Shown piece after piece: positions 6,806 through 13,831 of a DNA stretch of 54,635 nt. This DNA comes from a virus. A program made the position numbers and the translations under genes. The notes below the pieces were generated by a model that saw only the letters and a list, made by a program, of their open reading frames with translations, was not told the DNA's origin and did no database searches. Within the stretch, counting starts at the first letter, position 1; every line of letters begins with the position of its first letter. Location: IMG/VR virus record IMGVR_UViG_3300047322_000465, positions 1 through 54,635 of that record. The stretch is one strand, 5' to 3'.

Positions 6806-8332
6806 ATGACCGACCCCGTCACGATGCTCGACCACCTGCGCCGCCTGGAGCAGCTTCACCTGATGAAGCGCAACCGGGCGGCGCAGATCGCTATGCGCTA
6901 CCGGGACGACCCGGCCGGCTGGGCGCGGGACTGCATCCGCTGGCCGCCCGGCGGCGGCCTGGCCGACTACCAGGAGGAGGGGCTCACCGCGCTGGTCGAG
7001 CACAAGCGCGTCACCGAGCGCGGACCGCACGGCCTCGGGAAGACCACCAGTATGGCCGTGGCCGTGCTCTGGTTCGCCACCACCCGGGACGCGCTGGAGA
7101 TCGACTGGAAGGTGATCACCACCGCCAGCGTCTGGCGGCAGCTTTCCGTCTTCCTGTGGCCCGAGATCCGCAAGTGGGCGCGGCGCATCCGCTGGGACGT
7201 GATCGGGCGCGCGCCGTTCAACGAGCGCACGGAGCTGCTCGACCTGAACCTGAAGCTGAAGCACGGCGCGGCCACGGCGGTCGCGAGCAACGATCCGGCC
7301 CGGATCGAGGGCGCACACGGGGACGAGATCCTCTACGTGCTGGACGAGGCGAAGATCATTCCCCCGGGCACCTGGGACGCGATCGAGGGCGCGTTGTCCA
7401 ACGCCGGTCCCGACACCGAGTTCAACGCCTACGTGCTCGCGATGAGCACCCCGGGTACGCCGGCCGGGCGGTTCTACGACATCCACCGCCGCGCGCCGGG
7501 CTACGAGGACTGGCACACCATCCACGTCACGCTGGCGCGCGCGGTGGCCGCCGGGCGCATCTCGCAGGCGTGGGCCGACCAGCGCATGAAGCAGTGGGGC
7601 GCCGGCAGCGCGCTGTACCAGGGGCGCGTGCTCGGCAACTTCCACGCCGACGACGAAGACTCCGTCATCCCGCTGGCCTGGATCGAGGCCGCGCAGGAAC
7701 GCTGGCATGCGTGGGACGCCGCCGGGTGTCCGGTGATGCCTGGCCCGAGCTGGACCGGGGTGGACTGCGCGCGCGGCGGCGACGAGTCCATTCTCGCCGC
7801 ACTGCGCGGGCCGGTGGTACAGCTCCGCGCGCCAGTGGTTGGCCGGGACACGATGAAGATCGTGACGGCAGCCGAGGCCGAGGGCTGCCGCGCGATCGTG
7901 GACGTGGTCGGCGTCGGCGCCGGGGTGTTCGACCGGATGCGGGAGAAGAAGCTCCGCCCGGTGGCGTACACCGGCTCGGGCAAGTCGTATCTGCGCGACC
8001 GCTCGAAGGAGTTCGGCTTCACCAACGTGCGGAGCGCGGCGTACTGGCGAGTGCGCGAGCTGCTGGACCCGAACTTCGAGCCGACCCTGTGTCTGCCGCC
8101 GGATGACCTGCTCGTCTCCGACCTCACCGTTCCGCGCTGGGAGATCGCGGTCGGGATGCCGCCGCGCATCAAGGTGGAGACGAAGGAGTCGGTGGTGGAG
8201 CGCTTGAAGCGCTCGCCGGACCGGGGCGATGCGGTGGTGATGGCGATCTACGCGGACGCGGTGCGCTCACCTGCGGAGTTCTTCGAGCCCGAGGGGCACA
8301 TGCCCATCACGGGGCTCTCCCCGCTCGCGTGA
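6806..8332 (+). CDS. terL: Terminase large subunit (DNA packaging ATPase and nuclease)
   Basis: This 508-residue protein is the packaging motor. The ATPase half carries Walker A GPHGLGKTT near residue 73 and Walker B ILYVLDEAK near 175. The nuclease half has acidic motifs in GVDCARGGDES near 317, IVDVVGVGAG near 365 and GDAVVMAIYAD near 473, as expected for the RNase H-like terminase nuclease. The length is normal. The type of DNA end it makes is not deducible; the terminal repeat fits headful packaging or assembly overlap. Confidence 0.93.
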   Translation: MTDPVTMLDHLRRLEQLHLMKRNRAAQIAMRYRDDPAGWARDCIRWPPGGGLADYQEEGLTALVEHKRVTERGPHGLGKTTSMAVAVLWFATTRDALEIDWKVITTASVWRQLSVFLWPEIRKWARRIRWDVIGRAPFNERTELLDLNLKLKHGAATAVASNDPARIEGAHGDEILYVLDEAKIIPPGTWDAIEGALSNAGPDTEFNAYVLAMSTPGTPAGRFYDIHRRAPGYEDWHTIHVTLARAVAAGRISQAWADQRMKQWGAGSALYQGRVLGNFHADDEDSVIPLAWIEAAQERWHAWDAAGCPVMPGPSWTGVDCARGGDESILAALRGPVVQLRAPVVGRDTMKIVTAAEAEGCRAIVDVVGVGAGVFDRMREKKLRPVAYTGSGKSYLRDRSKEFGFTNVRSAAYWRVRELLDPNFEPTLCLPPDDLLVSDLTVPRWEIAVGMPPRIKVETKESVVERLKRSPDRGDAVVMAIYADAVRSPAEFFEPEGHMPITGLSPLA

Positions 8333-8375
8333 CGTCGGCGCGTACCGTGGCCAGGAAGAACGGAGAGGAGAACGT

Positions 8376-9179
8376 ATGTCCTGGTACCCGGAGCTTCCCC
8401 ACGATCAGGCCGGTGGCCACGGCGGCGCGCGCGCGCAGACGCAAATGGTCGTGATCCACTGCACGGACAACACGGCGAGCGCCGAGGCCGAGGCGCACTA
8501 CGCGGAGCATCGCGCCGACGGGATCTCAGCGCATTTCTACAGCGACGATGACTCCATCATCCAGGCGCTCGATACCGCCGTGGTGGCCTACGGCTGTTTC
8601 GCCACCGGGAACGCGCGCTCGGTCCAGTTCGAGCTGACCGGCCTGTCGAACCAGGTGAGCGACGCCGCGATGCGGCAGGCCGCCAAGACGGTGCGGCGCG
8701 TGTGCGTCGAGTTCGGCATTCCGGTGCGGCACGTCGGCCCCGCCGAGCTGCGTGCCGGACAGAAGGGCATCTGTGGCCACGGGGACGTGACGCGCGCCTG
8801 GGGTGAGGGCGACCATACCGACCCCGGGGACAGCTTCCCATGGGCGACATTCATCGGATACGTACAGAATGGGGACGAAATGACTGCGGACTGGGCAGCG
8901 GTGACCGCGATCCAGATCGGCTCGACCGATCTGGGGTACCAGGATCTGACCGCGCCCGCATGGGCGCGCGGCTACGGCACGTACAACCTGCGCGACATCG
9001 AGGCGCGGACGAAGGACCGGATCGATAAGGCCGTGCTGGCGATCAAGGCCAGCCAGCAGGCGCCGGCCCCGCCGACCGATGCGCAGATGGAGGCGCTCGC
9101 GCAGCGGGTGGCCGCGATCATCGGCGGCTCCATCGCGGCGCAGGTCGGTGACCTGATCGCGGCCAGGATGAAGGAATGA
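8376..9179 (+). CDS. Endolysin: N-acetylmuramoyl-L-alanine amidase
   Basis: This 267-residue protein has an Amidase_2/PGRP-type domain in residues 1-160. His28 (MVVIHCTDNT) and His/Asp residues in GHGDV near 134 and DHTDPGDSFPW near 147 are the expected zinc ligands. It would cut the bond between muramic acid and the peptide stem of peptidoglycan. The C-terminal 100 residues are helical (ALAQRVAAIIGGSIAAQVG) and may target the wall or mediate oligomers; no known wall-binding repeat is visible. No signal peptide is seen, so export depends on the following holin-like proteins. GAGAGGAG precedes the ATG. Confidence 0.9.
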   Translation: MSWYPELPHDQAGGHGGARAQTQMVVIHCTDNTASAEAEAHYAEHRADGISAHFYSDDDSIIQALDTAVVAYGCFATGNARSVQFELTGLSNQVSDAAMRQAAKTVRRVCVEFGIPVRHVGPAELRAGQKGICGHGDVTRAWGEGDHTDPGDSFPWATFIGYVQNGDEMTADWAAVTAIQIGSTDLGYQDLTAPAWARGYGTYNLRDIEARTKDRIDKAVLAIKASQQAPAPPTDAQMEALAQRVAAIIGGSIAAQVGDLIAARMKE

Positions 9180-9436
9180 CCACGGTCCCGGAACCCGGGG
9201 TCATCATCACCTTGACCAGCATCTACGCGAAGCTGGTCAAGGTGGAGAAAGATCTGGCGCGGGTGGCGTCGGACATCAGGAACGTGCGCAGCACGCAGCA
9301 CGAGGTGGACACCGACCACGAGACGCGACTTCGTGGCCTGGAGGCGAGCCGGATGCCCTGGAAGGTCATCGGGGGCTTCGTCGGGGTCGGCGCCCTGTTG
9401 GCCACGATCGTGGGAATGTTGATCAAGCAGAACTGA
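9176..9436 (+). CDS. Holin-like protein with coiled coil and C-terminal span
   Basis: This 86-residue protein starts at an ATG overlapping the endolysin stop. A charged helix (residues 20-55, KLVKVEKDLARVASDIRNV) precedes one C-terminal span (IGGFVGVGALLATIVGML), a layout like XhlA-type lysis proteins. It probably works with the next protein to permeabilise the membrane. The role is inferred from position and topology. Confidence 0.75.
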   Translation: MTTVPEPGVIITLTSIYAKLVKVEKDLARVASDIRNVRSTQHEVDTDHETRLRGLEASRMPWKVIGGFVGVGALLATIVGMLIKQN

Positions 9437-9447
9437 GAGGAAAGATC

Positions 9448-9675
9448 ATGAAGCGCAACCCCGTCCTGCTCGTCATGTCCATCTTCGCCGGCCTCCAGGC
9501 GCTGAGCGGCGGCGCATTCCTCCTGGACGTGTTCGGCGCGAAGACCGCCGGCCTGGTCGTGCTGGCGCTCGCCGCTGTCCAGGCCGGCGTGCAGTACTGG
9601 GTGCGCGGTCAGGTCACCCCGCTGGCCGACCCGCGCGACAACCTCGGCCGGCCGATGCGCACGGGGTCGATGTAG
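9448..9675 (+). CDS. Two-span holin-like protein
   Basis: This 75-residue protein has two hydrophobic segments (VLLVMSIFAGLQALSGGAFLL near the N-terminus and AGLVVLALAAVQAGVQYWV) and a polar C-terminal tail. Together with the endolysin and the gene at 9176 it forms the lysis cassette. AGAGGAAAG is upstream, and a bidirectional terminator follows at 9723-9753. Confidence 0.75.
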   Translation: MKRNPVLLVMSIFAGLQALSGGAFLLDVFGAKTAGLVVLALAAVQAGVQYWVRGQVTPLADPRDNLGRPMRTGSM

Positions 9676-9722
9676 CCTGAGCGCGTCGAGCGAGCCGACC
9701 GCAGGAGACGCACGCGAGAACG

Positions 9723-9753
9723 GAAGCCCCCGGGACCTGCGCTCGGGGGCTTC
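9723..9753. terminator. Bidirectional terminator after lysis genes
   Basis: GAAGCCCCCG (9723-9732) pairs with CGGGGGCTTC (9744-9753) around an 11-base loop. It closes the lysis operon on + and coincides with the stop of the convergent RHH gene on -. Confidence 0.75.
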
Positions 9754-9925
9754 ATGCTGCCTGCGGCCGGTACTCGCCACGCTCGGCGGCGGCCTTCAGT
9801 GCCGCCCGGAGGAGTACCTCCGCCGAGCGCGCGGCGGAGCGTCCGGTTTGCCTGCCGTGCTCCGCCACCTCTGCCATGAGTTCCGGGGGGAGTCGCCACC
9901 CCGCTACCGAGCGCCTGGTCTTCAT
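9752..9925 (-). CDS. Small ribbon-helix-helix regulator
   Basis: This 57-residue protein reads like a single RHH unit: basic start MKTRRSVAGWRLPPELMAEV, then a turn and a second helix with SAARSAEVLLRAALKAA. The start at 9925 lacks a ribosome binding site. A GTG at 9955 extends it by 10 residues and would lie inside the inverted repeat at 9942-9970. It is the only - strand gene between the lysis and transfer blocks. The adjacent 12-bp inverted repeat sits in the rightward promoter of the transfer block, so this is the likely repressor of that block and perhaps of itself. The RHH assignment is moderate and the target is inferred. Confidence 0.72.
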   Translation of the reverse strand: MKTRRSVAGWRLPPELMAEVAEHGRQTGRSAARSAEVLLRAALKAAAERGEYRPQAA

Positions 9926-9941
9926 GCGCGGGAGGATACAG

Positions 9942-9970
9942 CCTCTGGCTTGCACTACGCAAGCCAGAGG
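9942..9970. promoter_or_regulatory. 12-bp perfect inverted repeat, likely operator
   Basis: CCTCTGGCTTGC (9942-9953) is the reverse complement of 9959-9970, with a 5-base spacer. It overlaps the -35 and spacer of the rightward promoter at 9950-9978 and the 5' end of the - strand RHH gene, a typical position for a self-regulating operator. Confidence 0.7.
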
Positions 9971-9978
9971 GGTAGCGT
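9950..9978 (+). promoter_or_regulatory. Promoter for the transfer-like block
   Basis: TTGCAC (9950-9955) and TAGCGT (9973-9978) are separated by 17 bases. The promoter reads towards the gene at 10066 through an 80-base leader with a CTCCGGAG hairpin (9995-10026). Confidence 0.6.
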
Positions 9979-9994
9979 TCTGGTGAACAGAAAA

Positions 9995-10026
9995 GCTCCG
10001 GAGCGTGGTGACACACCCTCCGGAGC
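9995..10026 (+). promoter_or_regulatory. Leader hairpin formed by two CTCCGGAG palindromes
   Basis: GCTCCGGAG (9995-10003) can pair with CTCCGGAGC (10018-10026) around a 14-base loop in the leader of the 10066 gene. It could attenuate transcription, stabilise the RNA, or belong to the CTCCGGAG site cluster at 9996-10536. Confidence 0.45.
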
Positions 10027-10536
10027 CGGCGGAACCAGAACCCTCTCTCGAAGGGAACCAGAGCCATGATCAACTCTAATCGGAAGACGGACGTTCCGGC
10101 AAGCGGAGGGCGAAAGCTCTGCTCCGTCGGTGACGCGTCACTGGTCTCCATGCTCCGGAGGGAGGCGGAGGCGGTCGGAGTTGACTGGCGCTCCGATCCT
10201 CTGGGACCCTCCGTCATCCAGAGGGCTTCTGACCTGCTGTTTCCCAGCTCCAGCAAGTGCGGGGAGTCGCGCGCTTACCGGATTCAGAGCCTCGTGCAGA
10301 GCCTGCCGGAGGAACTTCCGGAGGACCTGAACGCCGCTCCGGAGGTTCAGGAGAATGACCGGAGCCCGGAGCCTCCGGCGGAGGACACCGCTGCTCCGGA
10401 GCCGGAGGATGACCGGAGCCCGGAGGGTGGCGAGCCGGAGGAGTGGGGCGGCGTGGCCGGAGCATCGGGGGCCGCCCGGTTCCGGAGGTTCTGGCGGCGA
10501 GACTCCAGCCGGAGCGCGGAGGGCATCGCTCCGGAG
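9996..10536. repeat. Cluster of six CTCCGGAG palindromes and a 17-bp direct repeat
   Basis: CTCCGGAG starts at 9996, 10018, 10153, 10337, 10394 and 10529. The 17-bp sequence ATGACCGGAGCCCGGAG occurs at 10355-10371 and 10409-10425. The palindrome recurs at least once elsewhere (28133), but the density here is far above chance even at this GC. Codon choice for Pro-Glu explains part of it, but not the two copies in the leader. Short repeated octamers are what TraB translocases read in streptomycete clt loci. Confidence 0.65.
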
Positions 10537-11025
10537 GTCGATGACGAATCCTCCGGGCGACCGGAGCGCGCGTGGCCCATCCTTCTGATCGCGGCCTCCG
10601 CCTTCTGCGCGCTCTGGGCCGGCTGGGTGGGGCTCGGGAAGATGACCGGGTTCGGCGCGGTGGTCCCGCTGCCCGGCATCGTGAACTGGACGGCGGATGC
10701 CTCCATCACGCTGCCGCTCGGCGTGGAGGCGCTCGCGGGGTACGCCATCCGCGCCTGGCTGTCCGGTTACGGAACGCCGTCCACGCGCCGGCTGGCGCGG
10801 CGTACCGCCATCGGGTGCCTGATCCTCGGCGCGGTCGGGCAGGCCGCATATCACCTGATGAAGGTGGCAGAGGTCGGCGCGGACGGCGCCCCGTGGCAGG
10901 TCACCACGCTGGTGTCGATCATCCCGGTGGCCTCGATCGGCATGGCCTCAGCTCTCCAGCACCGCCTCGCGATGGACCGCCGCGCGCACAAGGCGCGCCT
11001 ACGGAAGGCCGCGCAGAACGTTTGA
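10066..11025 (+). CDS. DUF2637/SpdB-like membrane protein with Pro-Glu linker
   Basis: This 319-residue protein has a soluble N-terminal part (1-85), a Pro-Glu-rich linker (about 90-135, PEPPAEDTAAPEPEDDRSPE) and a C-terminal domain of four probable spans from about 167 to 305. The spans and motifs (AYHLMKVAEVG; TLVSIIPVASIGMASALQH) resemble DUF2637 proteins, which accompany FtsK/TraB genes in streptomycete plasmids and integrative elements, where Spd proteins help plasmid spread along the mycelium. It is the first gene after the promoter at 9950. The linker is encoded by repeated CCGGAG hexamers. DUF2637 assignment is by pattern, not by search. Confidence 0.7.
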   Translation: MINSNRKTDVPASGGRKLCSVGDASLVSMLRREAEAVGVDWRSDPLGPSVIQRASDLLFPSSSKCGESRAYRIQSLVQSLPEELPEDLNAAPEVQENDRSPEPPAEDTAAPEPEDDRSPEGGEPEEWGGVAGASGAARFRRFWRRDSSRSAEGIAPEVDDESSGRPERAWPILLIAASAFCALWAGWVGLGKMTGFGAVVPLPGIVNWTADASITLPLGVEALAGYAIRAWLSGYGTPSTRRLARRTAIGCLILGAVGQAAYHLMKVAEVGADGAPWQVTTLVSIIPVASIGMASALQHRLAMDRRAHKARLRKAAQNV

Positions 11026-11049
11026 CGTATTCGTTATTCGTGGTAAAGT
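11022..11049 (+). promoter_or_regulatory. TTGACGTAT-class promoter
   Basis: TTGACG (11022-11027), a 16-base spacer and TAAAGT (11044-11049) precede the gene at 11080. The spacer TATTCGTTATTCGTGG closely matches that of the - strand promoter at 43528-43555 (TATGCGCTATCCGTGA), suggesting a shared regulator. Confidence 0.7.
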
Positions 11050-11079
11050 GAGGGCTTCGCCGACCGGAGGAGATAGATG

Positions 11080-11685
11080 ATGTTGACGACCGAACAGCGT
11101 GAGGTGATCGAAAGGACGGCACGCCAGCAGACCCCGGTTGCCGCCGACGCCATCCGTCAGGCCGTGCTGGACCTAGACGAGGCACTGATGGAGGTCGACG
11201 ACGCGAAGGACGAGAGGAACGACCTGGCGAGAAAGTGTGCGAGCCTGAAGCACCAGCGGGACACCACCGTGCGCCAGCGCGACTACCTCCAGGAGAAGAT
11301 CACCAGCCTGGACGCGCACGTGAACGGCCTCGTGGCGCTCGGCGCCCGACGCACCGTCGAGGAGATGCCGGCCCTCTCCCACTACTGCTACTACGTGTCC
11401 TACCGGCACGAGACGGCGGCGGAGGACAGCGGCCACGTGACGCTCGAACCGCCCGTCAAGGGCTGGGGCCACATCGAGATCGTGCTCAACCGACCGATCC
11501 GTAGCTTCGAGGACGTTCGCGTGCTGGCCGGGTTCATCCAGCGGAAGAACGAATTCGGCACGGTGGCCATCCACTCCTGGCAGTTCATGGAGGACTGGAG
11601 CAGCGAGGCGCCGACGTATCAGGAGCACATCGCGGCGGACGGCACCGTGACCCCGGCGCCGGTGAGCCTGAGCCTCCTCACGTAG
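11080..11685 (+). CDS. Hypothetical protein with N-terminal coiled coil
   Basis: This 201-residue protein has a helical, probably coiled-coil N-terminal half (residues 5-85, KDERNDLARKCASLKHQRD) and a beta-rich C-terminal half (SHYCYYVSYRHETAAEDSGH; GWGHIEIVLNRPIRSFED). GGAGGAG at 11066-11072 gives the better spacing to the ATG at 11080 than to 11077. It has its own promoter and terminator, so it is a single-gene unit inside the transfer-like block. No family is recognised. Confidence 0.72.
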   Translation: MLTTEQREVIERTARQQTPVAADAIRQAVLDLDEALMEVDDAKDERNDLARKCASLKHQRDTTVRQRDYLQEKITSLDAHVNGLVALGARRTVEEMPALSHYCYYVSYRHETAAEDSGHVTLEPPVKGWGHIEIVLNRPIRSFEDVRVLAGFIQRKNEFGTVAIHSWQFMEDWSSEAPTYQEHIAADGTVTPAPVSLSLLT

Positions 11686-11687
11686 AA

Positions 11688-11722
11688 CAGCGCGCGCCGG
11701 GCAAGGGCGCGCGCTGCATTTC
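11688..11722 (+). terminator. Terminator after the 11080 gene
   Basis: An 11-bp perfect stem (CAGCGCGCGCC at 11688-11698 with 11706-11716) and 7-base loop are followed by CATTTCCC. Confidence 0.65.
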
Positions 11723-11755
11723 CCGATTCCCGAGCAGAGAAGAGAGGCTTTCATC

Positions 11756-11935
11756 ATGGCACGGAAGCAGGCCCCCGCGATGTTCTGGGCGTGGATGCTG
11801 GTTGCGTTCCTCGACCTGATCGTGACCGCATGGGCGCTCGGCCGAGGTAGCGACTCCGGCGCGATAATCGCGACCGGCGGCGGCGCCTTTAGCCTGCTGG
11901 CGGCCAGCATCACGTGGCGCCGGGGCCGAAAGTGA
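11756..11935 (+). CDS. 59-residue two-span membrane protein
   Basis: This small protein has two membrane spans (AMFWAWMLVAFLDLIVTAWA and AIIATGGGAFSLLAASITW) and ends RRGRK, placing both ends in the cytoplasm. GAGAGG precedes the ATG. Its stop overlaps the next GTG, so it is the first gene of a coupled membrane-protein series. Size and context resemble small Spd-type spread proteins of streptomycete plasmids, but no specific match is claimed. Confidence 0.7.
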   Translation: MARKQAPAMFWAWMLVAFLDLIVTAWALGRGSDSGAIIATGGGAFSLLAASITWRRGRK

Positions 11936-12366
11936 CTACGCTGAGTGACTCGGAAGTCGGAACTTCCGAGTTCGAAGGTGCCTCAGCCGAGCGCGAAACG
12001 GGGGCTGGGGCCACTTCGGAAGTCACACAGCGTGAGATTCTGCGCAGTGTGGCCCGGTACCTCACGCCGCCGGACATCCTGCGTGGCGCGCCGGACAGCC
12101 TGCCGAAGATGCGCGAGTACGCGCACCGGGGGGAGCAGGTCGCCAAGCGCGGCACGCTCCGCGCGCTCGGCATCGGCTACTTCCGCGCGGTGGCGCGCCC
12201 GGCGGCCGTCGTGTGCCGCTCCGTCGAGTGGATCGCGGTGCGTCCCGGGCGCGCGCTCACCGTCTTCGCGACCTGGAAGCTGGTCATCACGACCGGCCCT
12301 GGGCCGTGGATCGTGCACCACATCATCGACCCGGCCCTGCGTCTCGCGGGCTGGATCTTCCTATAG
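11932..12366 (+). CDS. Membrane-associated protein of the transfer-like block
   Basis: This 144-residue protein starts at a GTG overlapping the previous stop. A polar N-terminal third rich in Ser, Glu and Thr is followed by a basic helical region and one or two hydrophobic segments (ALTVFATWKLVITTGPGPWI; IIDPALRLAGWIFL). The first 100 bases hold three copies of CGGAAGT or its complement, including a 9-bp inverted repeat (11949-11970). The function is unknown; position suggests a Spd-like role. Confidence 0.65.
   Translation: MTTLSDSEVGTSEFEGASAERETGAGATSEVTQREILRSVARYLTPPDILRGAPDSLPKMREYAHRGEQVAKRGTLRALGIGYFRAVARPAAVVCRSVEWIAVRPGRALTVFATWKLVITTGPGPWIVHHIIDPALRLAGWIFL
11949..11970. repeat. 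9-bp inverted repeat at the start of a gene
   Basis: CTCGGAAGT (11949-11957) and ACTTCCGAG (11962-11970) form a hairpin with a 4-base loop inside the 11932 coding region. A third CGGAAGT lies at 12017-12023. It could act on translation or bind a protein. Confidence 0.7.
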
Positions 12367-12374
12367 GAGGAGAT

Positions 12375-12872
12375 ATGTCAAAGAGCGCAAAAGCGCGCAT
12401 TAAGGGGGTCGCCGTTCCGATCATGGCGTGGACCTCGTTCGGGTGCGCCTTCCTTGCCGGGGCCTTCGCCCCGGGCATGTGGATCGGACATTGGATAGCG
12501 GCTGGGGTGAAAATGCTGAGCTGGTTCGTGCTGGTGATTTTCTTCAGCCTGCTCGCCTGGACCATCCGCGATCTGGCGATGGACGGTGAGCCCAACAAGA
12601 TCGCGGTGTACTCCGTGATCGTGCTGCCCAGCCTGGCCGGTTCGACCCCGGGCGGCGTCGGCCAGTGGGTGGCTGACCGCTCCCACGACGCGCTGACGTG
12701 GGCGTCCCAGCCGCTGCACGACGCGATGGGCAAGGCGGCGGTCGGCAAGGGGGCGCCCACCGTGATGACCCTGGTCCTGCTCGGCGTGGCTATCGCCTTC
12801 GCTCAGCGCACCGTGAAGAGCGGCACGCTCTTCGGCAAGGGCAAGCGCGGCGCGATCGTGGAGGAGGTCTGA
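12375..12872 (+). CDS. Multi-span membrane protein (SpdB-like)
   Basis: This 165-residue protein has a short basic N-terminus and about four hydrophobic segments (GCAFLAGAFAPGMWIGHWIA; LSWFVLVIFFSLLAWTI; YSVIVLPSLAGSTPGGVG; TVMTLVLLGVAIAFAQ). AGGAGGAG precedes the ATG. It lies between other small membrane proteins and upstream of the FtsK/TraB-like ATPase, the layout of spd genes in streptomycete plasmids. SpdB proteins are thought to form pores or bind the septal wall. Assignment is by topology and context. Confidence 0.62.
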   Translation: MSKSAKARIKGVAVPIMAWTSFGCAFLAGAFAPGMWIGHWIAAGVKMLSWFVLVIFFSLLAWTIRDLAMDGEPNKIAVYSVIVLPSLAGSTPGGVGQWVADRSHDALTWASQPLHDAMGKAAVGKGAPTVMTLVLLGVAIAFAQRTVKSGTLFGKGKRGAIVEEV

Positions 12873-12873
12873 C

Positions 12874-13620
12874 ATGGAGATTTTCCTGGTCGCCTACGCG
12901 ATCTACTGGCTGGTCACGAACGCCGCCGTGGACCTGAAGCACGCCGCGCGCGGCACCACCTCGCCGCGCTGGCAGATGAAGCTGGAGAAGCTGCGCCAGC
13001 GCGGGCTTCCCGGATACAAGCCACACGCGTTGACCCCCGCGTGGTTCGCCGACCTCTGGCTCGACGCGCGCCGCGCCAAGCAGGCGAAGGCCGCCGAGCT
13101 GCTGGAGCGCGAGCGCAGTGCCGAGAAGCGTCTCGCCGAGCACGTTGATGAGGCGCTCGACGTGGCCCGGCCGACGCCGGCCGCTCCGCCCGCCGTCGGC
13201 GGCGTGCCGGCCGATGGGCGGTTCCATCGTCCCGGGGGTGGCGTACCAGCCGACGGCCGGTTCCACCGGCCCGGCGCGGCACCCCCTGAGGGCAAGGTCG
13301 TTCAAATGTTCCCGAAGAAGAATGGAAGTACTGGAATGTCCGAAGTTACCGGTCTCGATCCCGCCATCGCCCACGCGCGCGCCGTGGCCGAGGTGCACGC
13401 GCTGCACGCCGCCGAGGAGACGTTCATCAACGGCCTGGTGACCGCCGGTCACGGTGCGACGGTCAACGACCTGGCGCGTCACGCTCTCGTGAAGAGCCAG
13501 GAGGCCGCCGAAGCCTGGGAGGCGCTCGCGTCCGGGTTGGAAACGAACAAGGGCGTCCAGGCTGCATACGCGGAGAACCCCGAGGCCGCCGGCAAGGATC
13601 ACCTGCTCGGCGGTCGCTGA
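12874..13620 (+). CDS. Membrane-anchored protein with duplicated GGVPADGRFHRPG
   Basis: This 248-residue protein starts one base after the previous stop. Residues 2-20 (EIFLVAYAIYWLVTNAAVD) are an N-terminal membrane anchor. A charged helix follows (residues 65-100), then two exact copies of GGVPADGRFHRPG (residues 109-121 and 122-134), a Pro/Gly linker and a helical C-terminal domain (AAEETFINGLVTAGHGATVN). The repeat copies differ at eight third-codon positions, so the peptide is under selection. It is probably a cytoplasmic adaptor of the transfer-like complex; no family is recognised. Confidence 0.7.
   Translation: MEIFLVAYAIYWLVTNAAVDLKHAARGTTSPRWQMKLEKLRQRGLPGYKPHALTPAWFADLWLDARRAKQAKAAELLERERSAEKRLAEHVDEALDVARPTPAAPPAVGGVPADGRFHRPGGGVPADGRFHRPGAAPPEGKVVQMFPKKNGSTGMSEVTGLDPAIAHARAVAEVHALHAAEETFINGLVTAGHGATVNDLARHALVKSQEAAEAWEALASGLETNKGVQAAYAENPEAAGKDHLLGGR
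13198..13275 (+). repeat. 39-bp in-frame tandem duplication
   Basis: Two 39-bp units (13198-13236 and 13237-13275) encode the same 13 residues but differ only at synonymous third positions. Confidence 0.9.
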
Positions 13621-13682
13621 CCGATCGACCACGGCATGGCGCCCGGGTTCACGTCCGGGCGCGGTGCTGGCCGATCGGTCAG
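13617..13682. repeat. Nested inverted repeat before the TraB-like gene
   Basis: The outer arms CTGACCGATCG (13617-13627) and CGATCGGTCAG (13672-13682) enclose inner arms GCGCCCGG (13639-13646) and CCGGGCGC (13655-13662). All pairings are perfect. It overlaps the previous stop codon and has no T-run. It may be a terminator, an mRNA structure, or a cis-acting transfer or resolution site. Confidence 0.75.
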
Positions 13683-13696
13683 CGAGAGGAGAGGTC

Positions 13697-13831
13697 ATGA
13701 GGGGCTTTTGCTCCATCTGCGGTAAATCTATCTCTATCATCAGGTCCGGGGTAATTCGCTCTCACGGCGGTGGATGGCTGATGACGTGCGAGGGCAGCGG
13801 CAAGCCGCCGAAGGAGGTCACGACGTCATGA
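13697..13831 (+). CDS. 44-residue zinc-ribbon-like protein
   Basis: This short protein begins MRGFCSICGKSISI: a CxxC pair at residues 5-8, a His near 23 and a Cys near 31 could bind zinc. GAGAGGAGAGG precedes the ATG. Its stop overlaps the ATG of the TraB-like gene (ATGA), so the two are translationally coupled. It may be a small regulator or accessory factor of the translocase. Confidence 0.65.
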   Translation: MRGFCSICGKSISIIRSGVIRSHGGGWLMTCEGSGKPPKEVTTS

